Positions 7,900 to 15,796 of a stretch of DNA of 21,913 bases are shown here, in pieces. How positions within the stretch are numbered: the stretch's first letter is position 1; each line of letters starts with the position of its first letter. The DNA is from CAZVWH01 sp964631175. Its GTDB lineage: Bacteria; Planctomycetota; Phycisphaerae; Sedimentisphaerales; Anaerobacaceae. The DNA lies in NCBI GenBank assembly GCA_964631175.1, contig CAZVWH010000044.1, forward strand, positions 1 through 21,913. The letters are read 5' to 3'. Under the pieces are notes generated by a model. The model was given only the letters and a program-made list of their open reading frames with translations. It ran no database searches and had not been told where the DNA came from. The position numbers were made by a program, and so were the translations under genes.

Positions 7900-9000
7900 A
7901 TGCAAGTGCCGCTGTTAGATTTAAAAGCACAATATGCAACAATAAAAAATGAGGTTTTAGCAGCCGTTTCAGAGGTTCTCCAGTCACAGCGGTGCATAGG
8001 TGGTCCAAAGGTCGCTGAGCTTGAGGAAAAAATAGCTGCCTTAAGTGACTGTAAATTCGCGGTAGGAACCTCAAGCGGTACGGATGCTATTTTGAATAGT
8101 CTCATGAGCTTAGACATTGGCTCTGATGATGAAGTTATTACCACACCCTTTACCTTTTTTGCAACGGTCGGCTGCATCGCCCGCACTGGGGCCAAGCCAG
8201 TTTTTGTAGATATTGATCCAAAAACGTACAACATTAATCCTGAGCTTATAGAACAAGTAATCACAAAAAAGACCAAGGCGATTATGCCTATACACCTTTT
8301 TGGCCAGATGGCTGATATGGATCCGATTATGGAAATTGCCAATAAATATAATCTTGCAGTTATTGAAGACGCAGCGCAATCGATAACCAGCACATATAAA
8401 GGCAGAAAGGCCGGCAGTATTGGCACAGCCGGCTGTTTTAGCTTTTTCCCCAGCAAGAATCTTGGAGCTGCCGGTGATGGCGGTATGGTTGTTACCAACG
8501 ACGAACGATTGTACAATCGGCTAAAAATAATGCGAAACCATGGAGCCAATCCTAAATATTATCATAAGTTTGTTGGTGGTAACTTCCGTCTTGATTCAAT
8601 CCAGGCGGCTGTTCTTTTGGTCAAACTCTCCCATTTGGACGATTGGTCTGAGGCTCGTAGGCGTAATGCTGCCTTTTATAATGAGAAATTTAGCGGTACA
8701 GTTGTTAAAACACCACATATAAACTCGGTTTGTTTAAGTATATATAACCAATATGTTGTCAGAGTTCCGAAACGGGACCAATTAGTTGCTTATCTTAAAG
8801 AAAAGAGCATCGGCTGTGAGATATATTATCCACAGCCGATGCATCTACAGGAGTGTTTCGGGAATCTGGGCTGCAAGCAGGGCGATTTTCCTGAAGCGGA
8901 AAAGGCGGCGAAGGAAGTTTTAGCTATTCCCATTTACCCGGAACTAACAGACCAGATGAAAAATCGTGTTGCGGAAACAATTTTATCTTTCTTGGCCTAA
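7900..9000 (+). CDS. wbpE: DegT/DnrJ/EryC1/StrS-family aminotransferase, WbpE-like
   Basis: A 366-residue PLP-dependent sugar aminotransferase, expected to convert the 3-keto UDP-sugar made by the upstream dehydrogenase to the 3-amino sugar. Seen in sequence: MQVPLLDLKAQYA start, GTSSGTDAI phosphate-binding region (56-64), IEDAAQS with D157 and Q160 facing the cofactor, and the PLP-binding lysine K186 in FFPSKNLGAAGDGG. A strong ribosome-binding site CAGGAG lies at 7887-7892, 7 bases before the ATG. It sits directly behind wbpB- and wbpD-like genes, the classic arrangement. A close paralogue lies 1.9 kb downstream (10878-11990): by hand count the first 200 residues align without gaps at about 59% identity. 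Confidence 0.92.
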   Translation: MQVPLLDLKAQYATIKNEVLAAVSEVLQSQRCIGGPKVAELEEKIAALSDCKFAVGTSSGTDAILNSLMSLDIGSDDEVITTPFTFFATVGCIARTGAKPVFVDIDPKTYNINPELIEQVITKKTKAIMPIHLFGQMADMDPIMEIANKYNLAVIEDAAQSITSTYKGRKAGSIGTAGCFSFFPSKNLGAAGDGGMVVTNDERLYNRLKIMRNHGANPKYYHKFVGGNFRLDSIQAAVLLVKLSHLDDWSEARRRNAAFYNEKFSGTVVKTPHINSVCLSIYNQYVVRVPKRDQLVAYLKEKSIGCEIYYPQPMHLQECFGNLGCKQGDFPEAEKAAKEVLAIPIYPELTDQMKNRVAETILSFLA

Positions 9001-9005
9001 TTTGT

Positions 9006-9021
9006 ATTCAGGTTCCTGAAT
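9006..9021. other. Short perfect hairpin after the WbpE-like gene
   Basis: ATTCAGG and CCTGAAT form a 7-base-pair stem around a 2-base TT centre, six bases after the aminotransferase stop. There is no T-run, so it may be an mRNA-stability or weak attenuating hairpin rather than a true terminator. Confidence 0.35.
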
Positions 9022-9039
9022 GGGGATAGCAAACTGCTA

Positions 9040-9729
9040 ATGGTAGGTAATATATTACGGATACTTTCAGATTGTGATAAGTCAAGTTCTTTAGCAAATA
9101 AGTTTAGAAAAAAGCGTTTCGTTCTTTTTCGTCGTCTTTTAGCATCTGTACCAAGACCCCTAACGATCTTAGATGTTGGTGGCACCGAGATATTCTGGCA
9201 GAATATGGGATTCGATAGTGTAGAAGGTGTAGAAATACTTATACTTAATCTTGATAATATCGAAGTCCATCATAGTAACTTTCGCAGTATGGTTGGCGAT
9301 GCAAGGGATATGAGACAGTTCAGGGATAAAGAGTTCGATGTGGTTTTTTCAAATTCGGTTATTCAGTACGTGGAGTCTAATGCCTACAACGATCAGAGGT
9401 CGATGGCATCTGAAATGAGACGTGTAGGATTAAGGTATTTTGTTCAAACGCCTAATAAGTATTTTCCATTAGAGCCGCATTTTCTTGTTCCTTTCTTTCA
9501 GCTTTTGCCACTGTCAGTTCGGGTCTGGTTACTCACCCATTTTAATCTTGGAGAGCATAAAAAAAAATCTAATGCGATAGAAGCAAAAGAAGAAATCAAT
9601 TCGATACGACTTCTTACAAAGAAGGAATTGGTTGATCTATTTCCTGATGGAGTAATAGTGAAAGAGAGATTAGGTTTTCTGATAAAATCCTTTATCGTGT
9701 ATGGCGGTTGGAATTCGGTTCAAGGCTAA
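9040..9729 (+). CDS. Class I SAM-dependent methyltransferase
   Basis: A 229-residue protein with a Methyltransf_11-type core. Motif I is ILDVGGT at residues 43-49 (a GxG-like SAM-binding loop), an acidic residue follows near VEGVEILILNLD, GDAR carries the adenine-side Asp, and FDVVFSNSVIQYV is the motif IV strand. The C-terminal half (FVQTPNKYFPLEPHFLVPFF, ending LTKKELVDLFPDGVIVKER) is usual for methyltransferases in polysaccharide and secondary-metabolite clusters. It probably O-methylates a sugar residue of the polymer in the cytoplasm; the acceptor is unknown. The start at 9040 lies 39 bases after the aminotransferase, with a GGGGA at 9022-9026 a little too far upstream to be ideal. Roughly 640 bases without an intact gene follow. 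Confidence 0.82.
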   Translation: MVGNILRILSDCDKSSSLANKFRKKRFVLFRRLLASVPRPLTILDVGGTEIFWQNMGFDSVEGVEILILNLDNIEVHHSNFRSMVGDARDMRQFRDKEFDVVFSNSVIQYVESNAYNDQRSMASEMRRVGLRYFVQTPNKYFPLEPHFLVPFFQLLPLSVRVWLLTHFNLGEHKKKSNAIEAKEEINSIRLLTKKELVDLFPDGVIVKERLGFLIKSFIVYGGWNSVQG

Positions 9730-9738
9730 ACCTGTCAA

Positions 9739-10345
9739 ATGTCCACTATATTTTGTGAGCAAGTGTTATTTATAGATGTTTCGGAGCACAAATCGGTTCC
9801 GTGTCGTCAGTTTGATCTTGCGTGTGCATTTTGTGGATTAAGTATTAAACGCTTATTCATGGAAGATAGCATCGTCAGCCAGTTTTTTGGATACTTTTAA
9901 ATTGAAAGACACGCGAGCGGTAGTTATCGCTGGAAAAGCCTTAGCATTTAATTGAGGCACTGAATCTAATAATCGCGTTTAAGCAAAAGGACGTCAAAAA
10001 GCCTCATTTGATGATCGCAGGTCTCACTGCAGATGTGGATTTAAGTGTGCTCGGCATTTTGTCGAGTGTGACAATAGTGATATGCAAGACTTTAACTAAA
10101 ACTGCGTTTGAGGGATTCTACAGGATTTCCAAGGTGAAATATAGACCGTTCAATTTCCAACTTTTATCAAGACCCAGCTTGATGAGCGAGATGTTTTCCC
10201 CTCGCACAGAATGCTGCTTCGGTGGCTGCCGAGGTCTCAAGCAGTTACTGTTTATATCTTTTGCATTGGTTGTTGTGATTTGCTTATGAGGCTGGATATT
10301 TTTTTGCAAAAACAAATTAAAAAACGTCGCCTTAAAAAGGAATGA
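9739..10345 (+). pseudogene. Possible decayed coding stretch between the methyltransferase and second acetyltransferase genes
   Basis: No convincing intact gene fills 9730-10372. Coding-like fragments appear in shifting frames. A 53-codon frame begins with ATG at 9739 and stops at 9900. A piece reading LKDTRAVVIAGKALAFN lies near 9901-9950. A 93-codon frame spans 10008-10289. An uninitiated frame at 10145-10345 reads like a protein C-terminus (hydrophobic AVTVYIFCIGCCDLLMR then basic KQIKKRRLKKE) and is preceded by in-frame TAG and TGA codons. The simplest reading is a gene of the cluster broken by frameshifts and stops. I do not recognise the family, and chance open frames are a real alternative. 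Confidence 0.3.
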
Positions 10346-10372
10346 AATTGATAGGTAAACAGAAGATAGTTT

Positions 10373-10903
10373 ATGAAACGTGAGACGATGGCTTTGTTTA
10401 AAATCGCACCAGACGTGAAACTTGGTAAAGATGTCAAAATTTGTGACTTTGTGAACCTATACGGGTGCGAAATAGGGAACAAAAGCAAAATCGGTCCGTT
10501 TGTTGAAATTCAAAAAGGTTCAAAAGTAGGTAACAACTGCAAGATTTCCAGCCACACTTTTATCTGTGAAGGTGTAACCATAGAGAACAACGTTTTCATC
10601 GGCCATAATGTTACATTTATCAATGATGTTTATCCTCGTGCAATTACGGAGGATGGGAGATTGCAAGCGGATGATGATTGGGTGTGTGTGCCGACAGTAG
10701 TGAAGCAGGGCGCCTCGGTCGGCTCCAGCGCTACGCTTCTATGCGGCATTACGATTGGTGAGAATGCCGTTGTCGGAGCAGGCAGTGTTGTGACCAAGGA
10801 CGTGCCTGCCAATACCATCGTCGCTGGCAATCCTGCAAGGATATTAAGGAAAATCAACCAGGCGAAAGGAAGGAATAATGAAAGTACCATTTCTCGATCT
10901 TAA
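10373..10903 (+). CDS. Second sugar-nucleotide N-acetyltransferase (left-handed beta-helix)
   Basis: A 176-residue hexapeptide-repeat protein of the type that N-acetylates amino sugars on nucleotide carriers (WbpD, QdtC and FdtC relatives). Visible are repeated hexapeptides (IGNKSKIGPFVEIQKG, VGNNCKISSHTFICEG), the segment FIGHNVTFINDVYPRA that is conserved in these N-acetyltransferases, then GASVGSSATLLCGITIG and the ending NTIVAGNPARILRKI. It lacks the long C-terminal extension of the WbpD-like gene at 7206. The start may be 10373 or the ATG at 10388, which has GTGAG just upstream. Its end overlaps the following aminotransferase gene by 26 bases, so the two are coupled and most likely act in sequence: amination then acetylation. 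Which keto sugar they act on is not decided by sequence. Confidence 0.87.
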   Translation: MKRETMALFKIAPDVKLGKDVKICDFVNLYGCEIGNKSKIGPFVEIQKGSKVGNNCKISSHTFICEGVTIENNVFIGHNVTFINDVYPRAITEDGRLQADDDWVCVPTVVKQGASVGSSATLLCGITIGENAVVGAGSVVTKDVPANTIVAGNPARILRKINQAKGRNNESTISRS

Positions 10904-11990
10904 AGCTCAGTATGCATCAATCAAAGACGAAATTGCAGATGCTTTGCAGCAGGTATTGGATAATGCGGCATTTGCCGGTGGGCCGTTTGTCGAGAACTTC
11001 GAGAAGGATTTTGCTTCGTTCTGCCAATGTGAATTTGCTATTGGCGTCGGTAGCGGGACGGCCGCACTGTGGATGGTTCTGCTGAGCATGGAGATGGATC
11101 CCGGCGATGAGGTTATAACCGCGCCTAATACATTTATCGCTACCGCTGAAGCCATCAGCTTTTGCGGCGCTAAGCCTGTATTTGTTGACGTTGACGAGCA
11201 AACATATAATATAAATCCTGACCTTATTGAAGATGCCATCACCCCCAAAACAAAGGCTGTTATTCCTGTTCACTTATTCGGCCAAATGGCGGATATGGAT
11301 CCTATTATGGAAATTGCGCGGGCACATAAGCTATTCGTTATTGAAGATGCCTGTCAGGCACACGGTGCTGAATATAAAGGGCGACGCGCTGGCTCAATCG
11401 GCGATGCCGGATGTTTCAGTTTCTATCCCGGTAAAAACCTGGGAGCATACGGCGAAGCCGGCGCTATTGTGACTAACAACGCCGAGCTGGCTGACAAACT
11501 ACGTATGTTTCGTGATCATGGCCAGGAGAAAAAATACTATCACTCGATGATTGGCTGGAACGCGCGTATGGATGGCTTTCAGAGTGCTGTGCTGAGTGTA
11601 AAGTTAAAATATCTTGCCGAGTGGAACGAAGCGCGAAGAAAGAACGCTCAACTCTACAACAGCCTTCTGGCAAATTTGGATAGTGTAATCACGCCTGAGG
11701 AGGCTGATTATGCCAAGCATGTTTACCATATTTATGCAATACGTACAAGGACTCGCAATGCAATTATAAAGGCCCTGGCAGAAAAAGATATCTTTTGTGG
11801 AATTCACTATCCGATACCCGTACATTTACAGGATGCTTATGAATTCCTTGATAATAAAAAAGGCAGTTTCCCTGTAGCTGAGAGATGTGCCGAAGAGTTT
11901 GTTTCACTGCCCATGTATGCAGAACTTAGTGAAAACCAGATAAAAAGCGTTTGTCACGAAATTAAGTCCTTTCTGGAAGTAAGAGTGTAA
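10878..11990 (+). CDS. Second DegT/DnrJ/EryC1/StrS-family sugar aminotransferase
   Basis: A 370-residue PLP-dependent aminotransferase, co-linear with the WbpE-like protein at 7900-9000 and sharing exact stretches such as HLFGQMADMDPIMEIA (residues 132-147). The PLP lysine is K186 in FYPGKNLGAYGEAG; IEDACQAHGA at 155-164 gives D157 and Q160. The AHGA variant and the Gly before the Lys resemble the FdtB/QdtB-type 3-ketosugar aminotransferases more than WbpE; I hold that only loosely. A good ribosome-binding site (AAAGGAAGGA, 10865-10874) precedes the ATG, which lies inside the acetyltransferase gene. No second 3-keto-forming enzyme (dehydrogenase or ketoisomerase) is seen nearby, so its substrate may be supplied from the WbpB-like enzyme or from genes outside the window. 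Confidence 0.9.
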   Translation: MKVPFLDLKAQYASIKDEIADALQQVLDNAAFAGGPFVENFEKDFASFCQCEFAIGVGSGTAALWMVLLSMEMDPGDEVITAPNTFIATAEAISFCGAKPVFVDVDEQTYNINPDLIEDAITPKTKAVIPVHLFGQMADMDPIMEIARAHKLFVIEDACQAHGAEYKGRRAGSIGDAGCFSFYPGKNLGAYGEAGAIVTNNAELADKLRMFRDHGQEKKYYHSMIGWNARMDGFQSAVLSVKLKYLAEWNEARRKNAQLYNSLLANLDSVITPEEADYAKHVYHIYAIRTRTRNAIIKALAEKDIFCGIHYPIPVHLQDAYEFLDNKKGSFPVAERCAEEFVSLPMYAELSENQIKSVCHEIKSFLEVRV

Positions 11991-12002
11991 GTTCTAATAG
12001 AA

Positions 12003-12932
12003 ATGTCATTTAACAGGATTTATTATAATTTGCGGCCTTTTATTCCGAGGAGACTTCGTGTAGCGTTGCGAAGGATTCAGGTCTCTACAAGGCTAAAATC
12101 AAATACTAAAGGCTGGCCCATTAATCCGGAAGCGGTCAAACGACCAAAGAACTGGTCGGGCTGGCCGCAGCAAAAGAAATTCGCCTTTATACTGACGCAT
12201 GATGTGGAGGGTAAAAAGGGTTATGAGAAATGCAAGTCGCTCATAGAGCTTGAAGAAAAGCTTGGTTTTCGCTCGGGTCTGTTCTTTGTTCCCGAAGGAA
12301 ATTACCGGGTTTCTCCAGAGGTGCGGCGTAATCTAACCGCTCGTGGGTTTGAGGGATGTATTCATGGACTAAGACATGACGGCAGTTTGTACGCTTCCAG
12401 AAAAGGGTTTAGAAGGCAGGCCCTTCGGATAAACGAATATATGAAAGAGTGGAACTCGGTAGGTTTCCGGTCTCCTTTTATGGAGCATCAACTGGAATGG
12501 CTTGGCGATTTAGATATTGAATATGATTGTTCTACTTTTGATACAGATCCTTTTGAGCCTAAGCCGGGTGGCGTAGGTGTGATATTTCCCTTCTGGGTGC
12601 CAGACGGAGAAAAGAACATGGGTTATATAGAGATGCCATATACTCTACCACAGGATTGGACGTTGTTTGTCCTAATGAGGAAAAGGAATATTGAGCTGTG
12701 GAAGGAGAAGCTGGATTGGATTGCTGAGCAAGGAGGTATGGCTCTTGTGCTTACCCATCCTGATTACATGAATTTTAACTCAAAGCAACCAAAGTTTGAC
12801 GAGTATCCAGCCGAATATTATGAGCAGTTTCTAAATTATGTGAAGAGCAGATATGAAGGACAATACTGGCATGTGCTGCCTAAGGATATCGCACGTTTTT
12901 GGGCAGAAAATCAAGTGAATACAAACAGATAG
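12003..12932 (+). CDS. Polysaccharide deacetylase (NodB-homology domain)
   Basis: A 309-residue metal-dependent carbohydrate esterase 4-type enzyme that would remove N- or O-acetyl groups from a glycan. All motifs are visible: THDVE with D67 (motif 1), HGLRHDG with metal ligands H121 and H125 (motif 2), GFRSPF with R156 (motif 3), the segment YDCSTFDTDPF that sets the active-site wall, and LTHPDY with H252 (motif 5). The N-terminal 50 residues are basic and lack a signal peptide, so the protein is probably cytoplasmic or peripheral. Similar deacetylases occur in exopolysaccharide loci next to FemAB-like proteins, as here. It starts 12 bases after the aminotransferase stop. It is a far more conventional member of the fold than the protein at 4349-6133. 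Confidence 0.9.
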   Translation: MSFNRIYYNLRPFIPRRLRVALRRIQVSTRLKSNTKGWPINPEAVKRPKNWSGWPQQKKFAFILTHDVEGKKGYEKCKSLIELEEKLGFRSGLFFVPEGNYRVSPEVRRNLTARGFEGCIHGLRHDGSLYASRKGFRRQALRINEYMKEWNSVGFRSPFMEHQLEWLGDLDIEYDCSTFDTDPFEPKPGGVGVIFPFWVPDGEKNMGYIEMPYTLPQDWTLFVLMRKRNIELWKEKLDWIAEQGGMALVLTHPDYMNFNSKQPKFDEYPAEYYEQFLNYVKSRYEGQYWHVLPKDIARFWAENQVNTNR

Positions 12933-12982
12933 CTAACTATAAAGAAACTGGCTTTCTGAACGAATGTAAAAATAGCAGGTAG

Positions 12983-13027
12983 GGTGGGCACAGCCCACCA
13001 TTTTTTAAGCGGTGTGCAATGCACACC
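12983..13027. repeat. Paired REP-like hairpins
   Basis: Two perfect 7-base-pair hairpins with 3-base loops lie 11 bases apart: GGTGGGC-aca-GCCCACC (12983-12999) and GGTGTGC-aat-GCACACC (13011-13027), joined by a T-rich spacer. The first is of the widely dispersed GGTGGGC-type REP/BIME class. The second contains an ATG (13019) in frame with the FemAB-like gene. Confidence 0.75.
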
Positions 13028-13039
13028 TTACATATTGAT

Positions 13040-14107
13040 ATGAGTTCTAACGAGGTAAGGCTTATTGACCCATTAAGTGATACACGGTGGGACTCATTTA
13101 TTGAGAGTCATCCGCAGGGCACGATATATCAACACTCCTGCTGGATGAAAGTCCTTGACCTTACATATAAACACATCAGGCCGTTGTGTTTCGTGATAGA
13201 TGATAAAGACGGTAATATTCGTGCAGCCATTGCTTGTTTTATTGTTAAAAGTAAATTAACGGAAATAAGGATTGTGTCGCTACCTTTTAGCTCTTATTGC
13301 GATCCCTTAGTTGATGATAAGAGAGATTTTGAAAAATTATTGGACCGTATAATAAAAGAAGCCGAAAATATTTCAGCATCATATTATGAGCTTAGAGCTT
13401 TTAAAAGCCAGGATTTGATTGATGATGTTAGGCTCAAACCTCATAATTACCATAAAATTCATATTCTGGATATTAAAGACGGATTTGCCACAGTAAAAAG
13501 AACGTTTCACAAGGACTGTATAGTTCGCTCCGTAAAAAAAGCGGTGAAATCGGGCGTTAAAATAAGAGAGGGATGTTTGGAACAAGATTTAAAACAGTTT
13601 TATTACATACACGCTCTTACCAGAAGACGGCAGGGATTGCCGATTCAGCCTTATAAATTTTTCAAAAATATGTGGGAGGTATTATACCCGCAGGGCTGTT
13701 TCACACTGCTTTTGGCTGAGCTTGGCGAGAAGAACATTGCCGGCATAATTCTATTTAAATTCAAGGACACTGTTTCTTTTGAGCACGGGGCCTCTATTCC
13801 AAACTATTTGGCGGTAAGACCCAACCATCTGCTTTTGTGGACGGGCATAGAGAAGGCATGCTCCGAAGGATATCATTACTTTGATTTTGGAAAAACAACT
13901 CCGGAAAACAAAGGCTTACTGGATTTTAAAACGAGATGGGGTGCAAAAATATACGATCTTCCTTATTTTTATTATCCGCAGGTGAAGGGAGTAATGTCGC
14001 TGGAAGGAAGCGATATAAGTAATAAACTATTGCAGTTTATGGGAAAGAATCTGCCATTACCTTTAGCAAAGATCATAGGGCGGATAGCTTACCATCATTT
14101 AGGTTAG
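13040..14107 (+). CDS. FemAB-like GNAT-fold acyltransferase
   Basis: About 355 residues with the double-GNAT layout of FemAB/Acetyltransf_6 proteins, known from exopolysaccharide loci including those tied to exosortases, where they are thought to add an acyl or aminoacyl group. Typical segments are GTIYQHSCWMKVL near the N-terminus, LPFSSYCDPLV, the central RSVKKAVKSGVKIREG and, in the second half, LLLAELGEKNIAGIILFKF, SFEHGASIPNYLAVRPNHLL, YHYFDFGKTTPENKGLLDFKTRWGA. The frame runs back to an ATG at 13019, but that codon lies inside a REP-like palindrome. The ATG at 13040 starts MSSNEVRLIDPL, closer to a normal family beginning. Neither has a good ribosome-binding site. No exosortase or PEP-CTERM protein is visible in the window. 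Confidence 0.85.
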   Translation: MSSNEVRLIDPLSDTRWDSFIESHPQGTIYQHSCWMKVLDLTYKHIRPLCFVIDDKDGNIRAAIACFIVKSKLTEIRIVSLPFSSYCDPLVDDKRDFEKLLDRIIKEAENISASYYELRAFKSQDLIDDVRLKPHNYHKIHILDIKDGFATVKRTFHKDCIVRSVKKAVKSGVKIREGCLEQDLKQFYYIHALTRRRQGLPIQPYKFFKNMWEVLYPQGCFTLLLAELGEKNIAGIILFKFKDTVSFEHGASIPNYLAVRPNHLLLWTGIEKACSEGYHYFDFGKTTPENKGLLDFKTRWGAKIYDLPYFYYPQVKGVMSLEGSDISNKLLQFMGKNLPLPLAKIIGRIAYHHLG

Positions 14108-14170
14108 AATGGCTAAAAGAACGTAAGCGCGATTACAGAATTCTACATTGTTAGAAGTGGATGTAATTTT

Positions 14171-15604
14171 ATGAGATTTAAAAAAGTGCTATTAGTTAAC
14201 CCTAAAACATACGGCGAATGGGTCGGTGTTCGGCTACCGGCTGGTTTAGGATATCTTGCACAGGTTTTACACGATAACGAGATTGAATATGACATTTTCG
14301 ACATGCAGCTCGGATATGGTCAACGAAAGCTTTTTCATAAGATCGCCAGTTTTGGGCCGGATCTGATTGGATTTAGCTTGGTATCGTTAGGATATAAACA
14401 TTCATATAACTTAGTTGAAAACGTTAAAGCGAGTTTTCCAGATATAAAAATAATTGTTGGTGGACCCCATGTGAGTATTCTAAAAAAACAAGTTCTACAG
14501 GATTGTGAAGCTATTGATTACGGGGTGGTATATGAAGGTGAAAGAACATTGGTAGAGCTTTGCAAAGGTACCGAAGATGAAGAATTTATTAAGGGTTTAA
14601 TTTGCAGGGATAATGGCAATTTGATATATACTGGCGACCGAGATTGGATATTAGATTTAGACTGCATACCTTTCCCACGTTATAAAAGATTTGATCTACA
14701 TAAATATATCAAGGAAATCGACGTATTTTCAAGTAGGGGATGTCCTCAAAAATGTGTTTTTTGTCCAAACTCGTTAATATCTCCATACTATCGGGCAAGA
14801 AGTGCGGAAAATGTGGTAAATGAAATAGAATATTGGTGTGTAAAGGGCTATCGCCAATTTAATTTCGATGATGATAATTTCACTCTTGATAAGGAACGCG
14901 TCTATAGAATTTGTGACGAGATAGAAAAGCGAGGATTAAAAGACCTCTATTTGAGATGTTCGAATGGATTGCGTGCAGACAAGCTGGATAGACAGCTACT
15001 GACGCGGATGAAAGAAGTCGGTTTTCAGTATATAGCAATTGGGGCTGACGCAGGTAATAATCGTATACTGAAAATTATCAAAAAGGGAGAGACTATCGAA
15101 CAAATTGAACAAAGTGTCAAGGATGCTTGTGAGCTGGGTTTTGACGTGAAGCTGCTATTTATCATCGGCCATTTGGGCGAAACAGTTGACGATATTAATG
15201 ATTCGCTAAAGCTCGCTAAAAAGTATCCAATTATACGAGTACATTTCTACAATCTGATTCCTTATCCGGGAACAGAAGTTTTCGAGCAGGTTTCTAAAAA
15301 GGATTATTTTCTTATTAAGCCGGAACAGTATTTGAATGAGGTTTCAGATTTAGATTCAGTACCCATTTTTGAAACACCTGAATTGTCGATGGAAACAAGA
15401 GTTGAAATGCTTAGAAAGGCACGGAAAGTCCAGAAAGAAATCACGGTAAAGGCCTTTAAGAGAATGTATAGCCATGTTCCTTTCGTTGGCCGATGTATGG
15501 GTTACTTCTTTAGCACAGGCATTATTCAAAGAACGTTTTATGGCAATATCATGTTTAGAAAATTGGTTGAATATGTTCGCTATAAAAAAGCTGTTCACCA
15601 ATAA
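14171..15604 (+). CDS. B12-binding-type radical SAM enzyme
   Basis: A 477-residue protein with an N-terminal cobalamin-binding-like domain (residues 1-140: VLLVNP, LPAGLGYLAQVL, DLIGFSLVS, IIVGGPH, YGVVYEGERTL) and a radical SAM barrel whose cluster-binding CxxxCxxC is C191, C195 and C198 in SSRGCPQKCVFCPN. The cobalamin histidine motif DxHxxG is not evident, as in many family members. Downstream, FNFDDDNFTLDKERV and IAIGADAGNN fit the class B/BchE-like barrel. Such enzymes do C-methylation or other radical rearrangements on lipids, sugars or natural products; in this cluster a sugar or a lipid carrier is the plausible substrate, but this is inference. It begins about 63 bases after the FemAB-like gene, and a 192-base gap follows. 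Confidence 0.88.
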   Translation: MRFKKVLLVNPKTYGEWVGVRLPAGLGYLAQVLHDNEIEYDIFDMQLGYGQRKLFHKIASFGPDLIGFSLVSLGYKHSYNLVENVKASFPDIKIIVGGPHVSILKKQVLQDCEAIDYGVVYEGERTLVELCKGTEDEEFIKGLICRDNGNLIYTGDRDWILDLDCIPFPRYKRFDLHKYIKEIDVFSSRGCPQKCVFCPNSLISPYYRARSAENVVNEIEYWCVKGYRQFNFDDDNFTLDKERVYRICDEIEKRGLKDLYLRCSNGLRADKLDRQLLTRMKEVGFQYIAIGADAGNNRILKIIKKGETIEQIEQSVKDACELGFDVKLLFIIGHLGETVDDINDSLKLAKKYPIIRVHFYNLIPYPGTEVFEQVSKKDYFLIKPEQYLNEVSDLDSVPIFETPELSMETRVEMLRKARKVQKEITVKAFKRMYSHVPFVGRCMGYFFSTGIIQRTFYGNIMFRKLVEYVRYKKAVHQ

Positions 15605-15635
15605 TCAATAAAGACCAATATCATTTTTGGAAAGG

Positions 15636-15661
15636 CTTAGGGTGATAAAATGATCCCTAAG
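15636..15661. other. Hairpin after the radical SAM gene
   Basis: CTTAGGG and CCCTAAG form a perfect 7-base-pair stem with a 12-base loop, 32 bases after the radical SAM stop. Without a T-run it is at best a weak terminator. It may mark a boundary between the main cluster and the GNAT/ATP-grasp/decarboxylase genes. Confidence 0.35.
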
Positions 15662-15796
15662 AAAGTATTTACAGTTGCCTCGCGTATCATCGCAAACATT
15701 CAATGAATTACATCGGAGAGTTGCTACGGGTTTTAGGTACTTCGCTTTGCTACCTGTAGAAGGGGGTTAAAAGGGTTACTGAGCATTTTATTCAAA

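Noticed and set aside
7872..8549. Minus-strand open frame of 225 codons opposite the WbpE-like gene
   Set aside because: The plus strand encodes a complete aminotransferase with all catalytic motifs; the other is an antisense shadow.
9914..9923. GAGCGGTAG, partly like the ops (JUMPstart) element of polysaccharide operons
   Set aside because: It matches only part of the GGCGGTAGC core and lies inside the cluster, not before its first gene.
10008..10289. Plus-strand open frame of 93 codons in the gap before the second acetyltransferase
   Set aside because: No ribosome-binding site and no recognisable domain; a different frame has the more protein-like C-terminal sequence, so it is treated as part of a decayed stretch, not a gene.
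15735..15755. AGGTA/TACCT short inverted repeat before the GNAT gene
   Set aside because: A five-base stem with an 11-base loop is too weak to call a regulatory structure.
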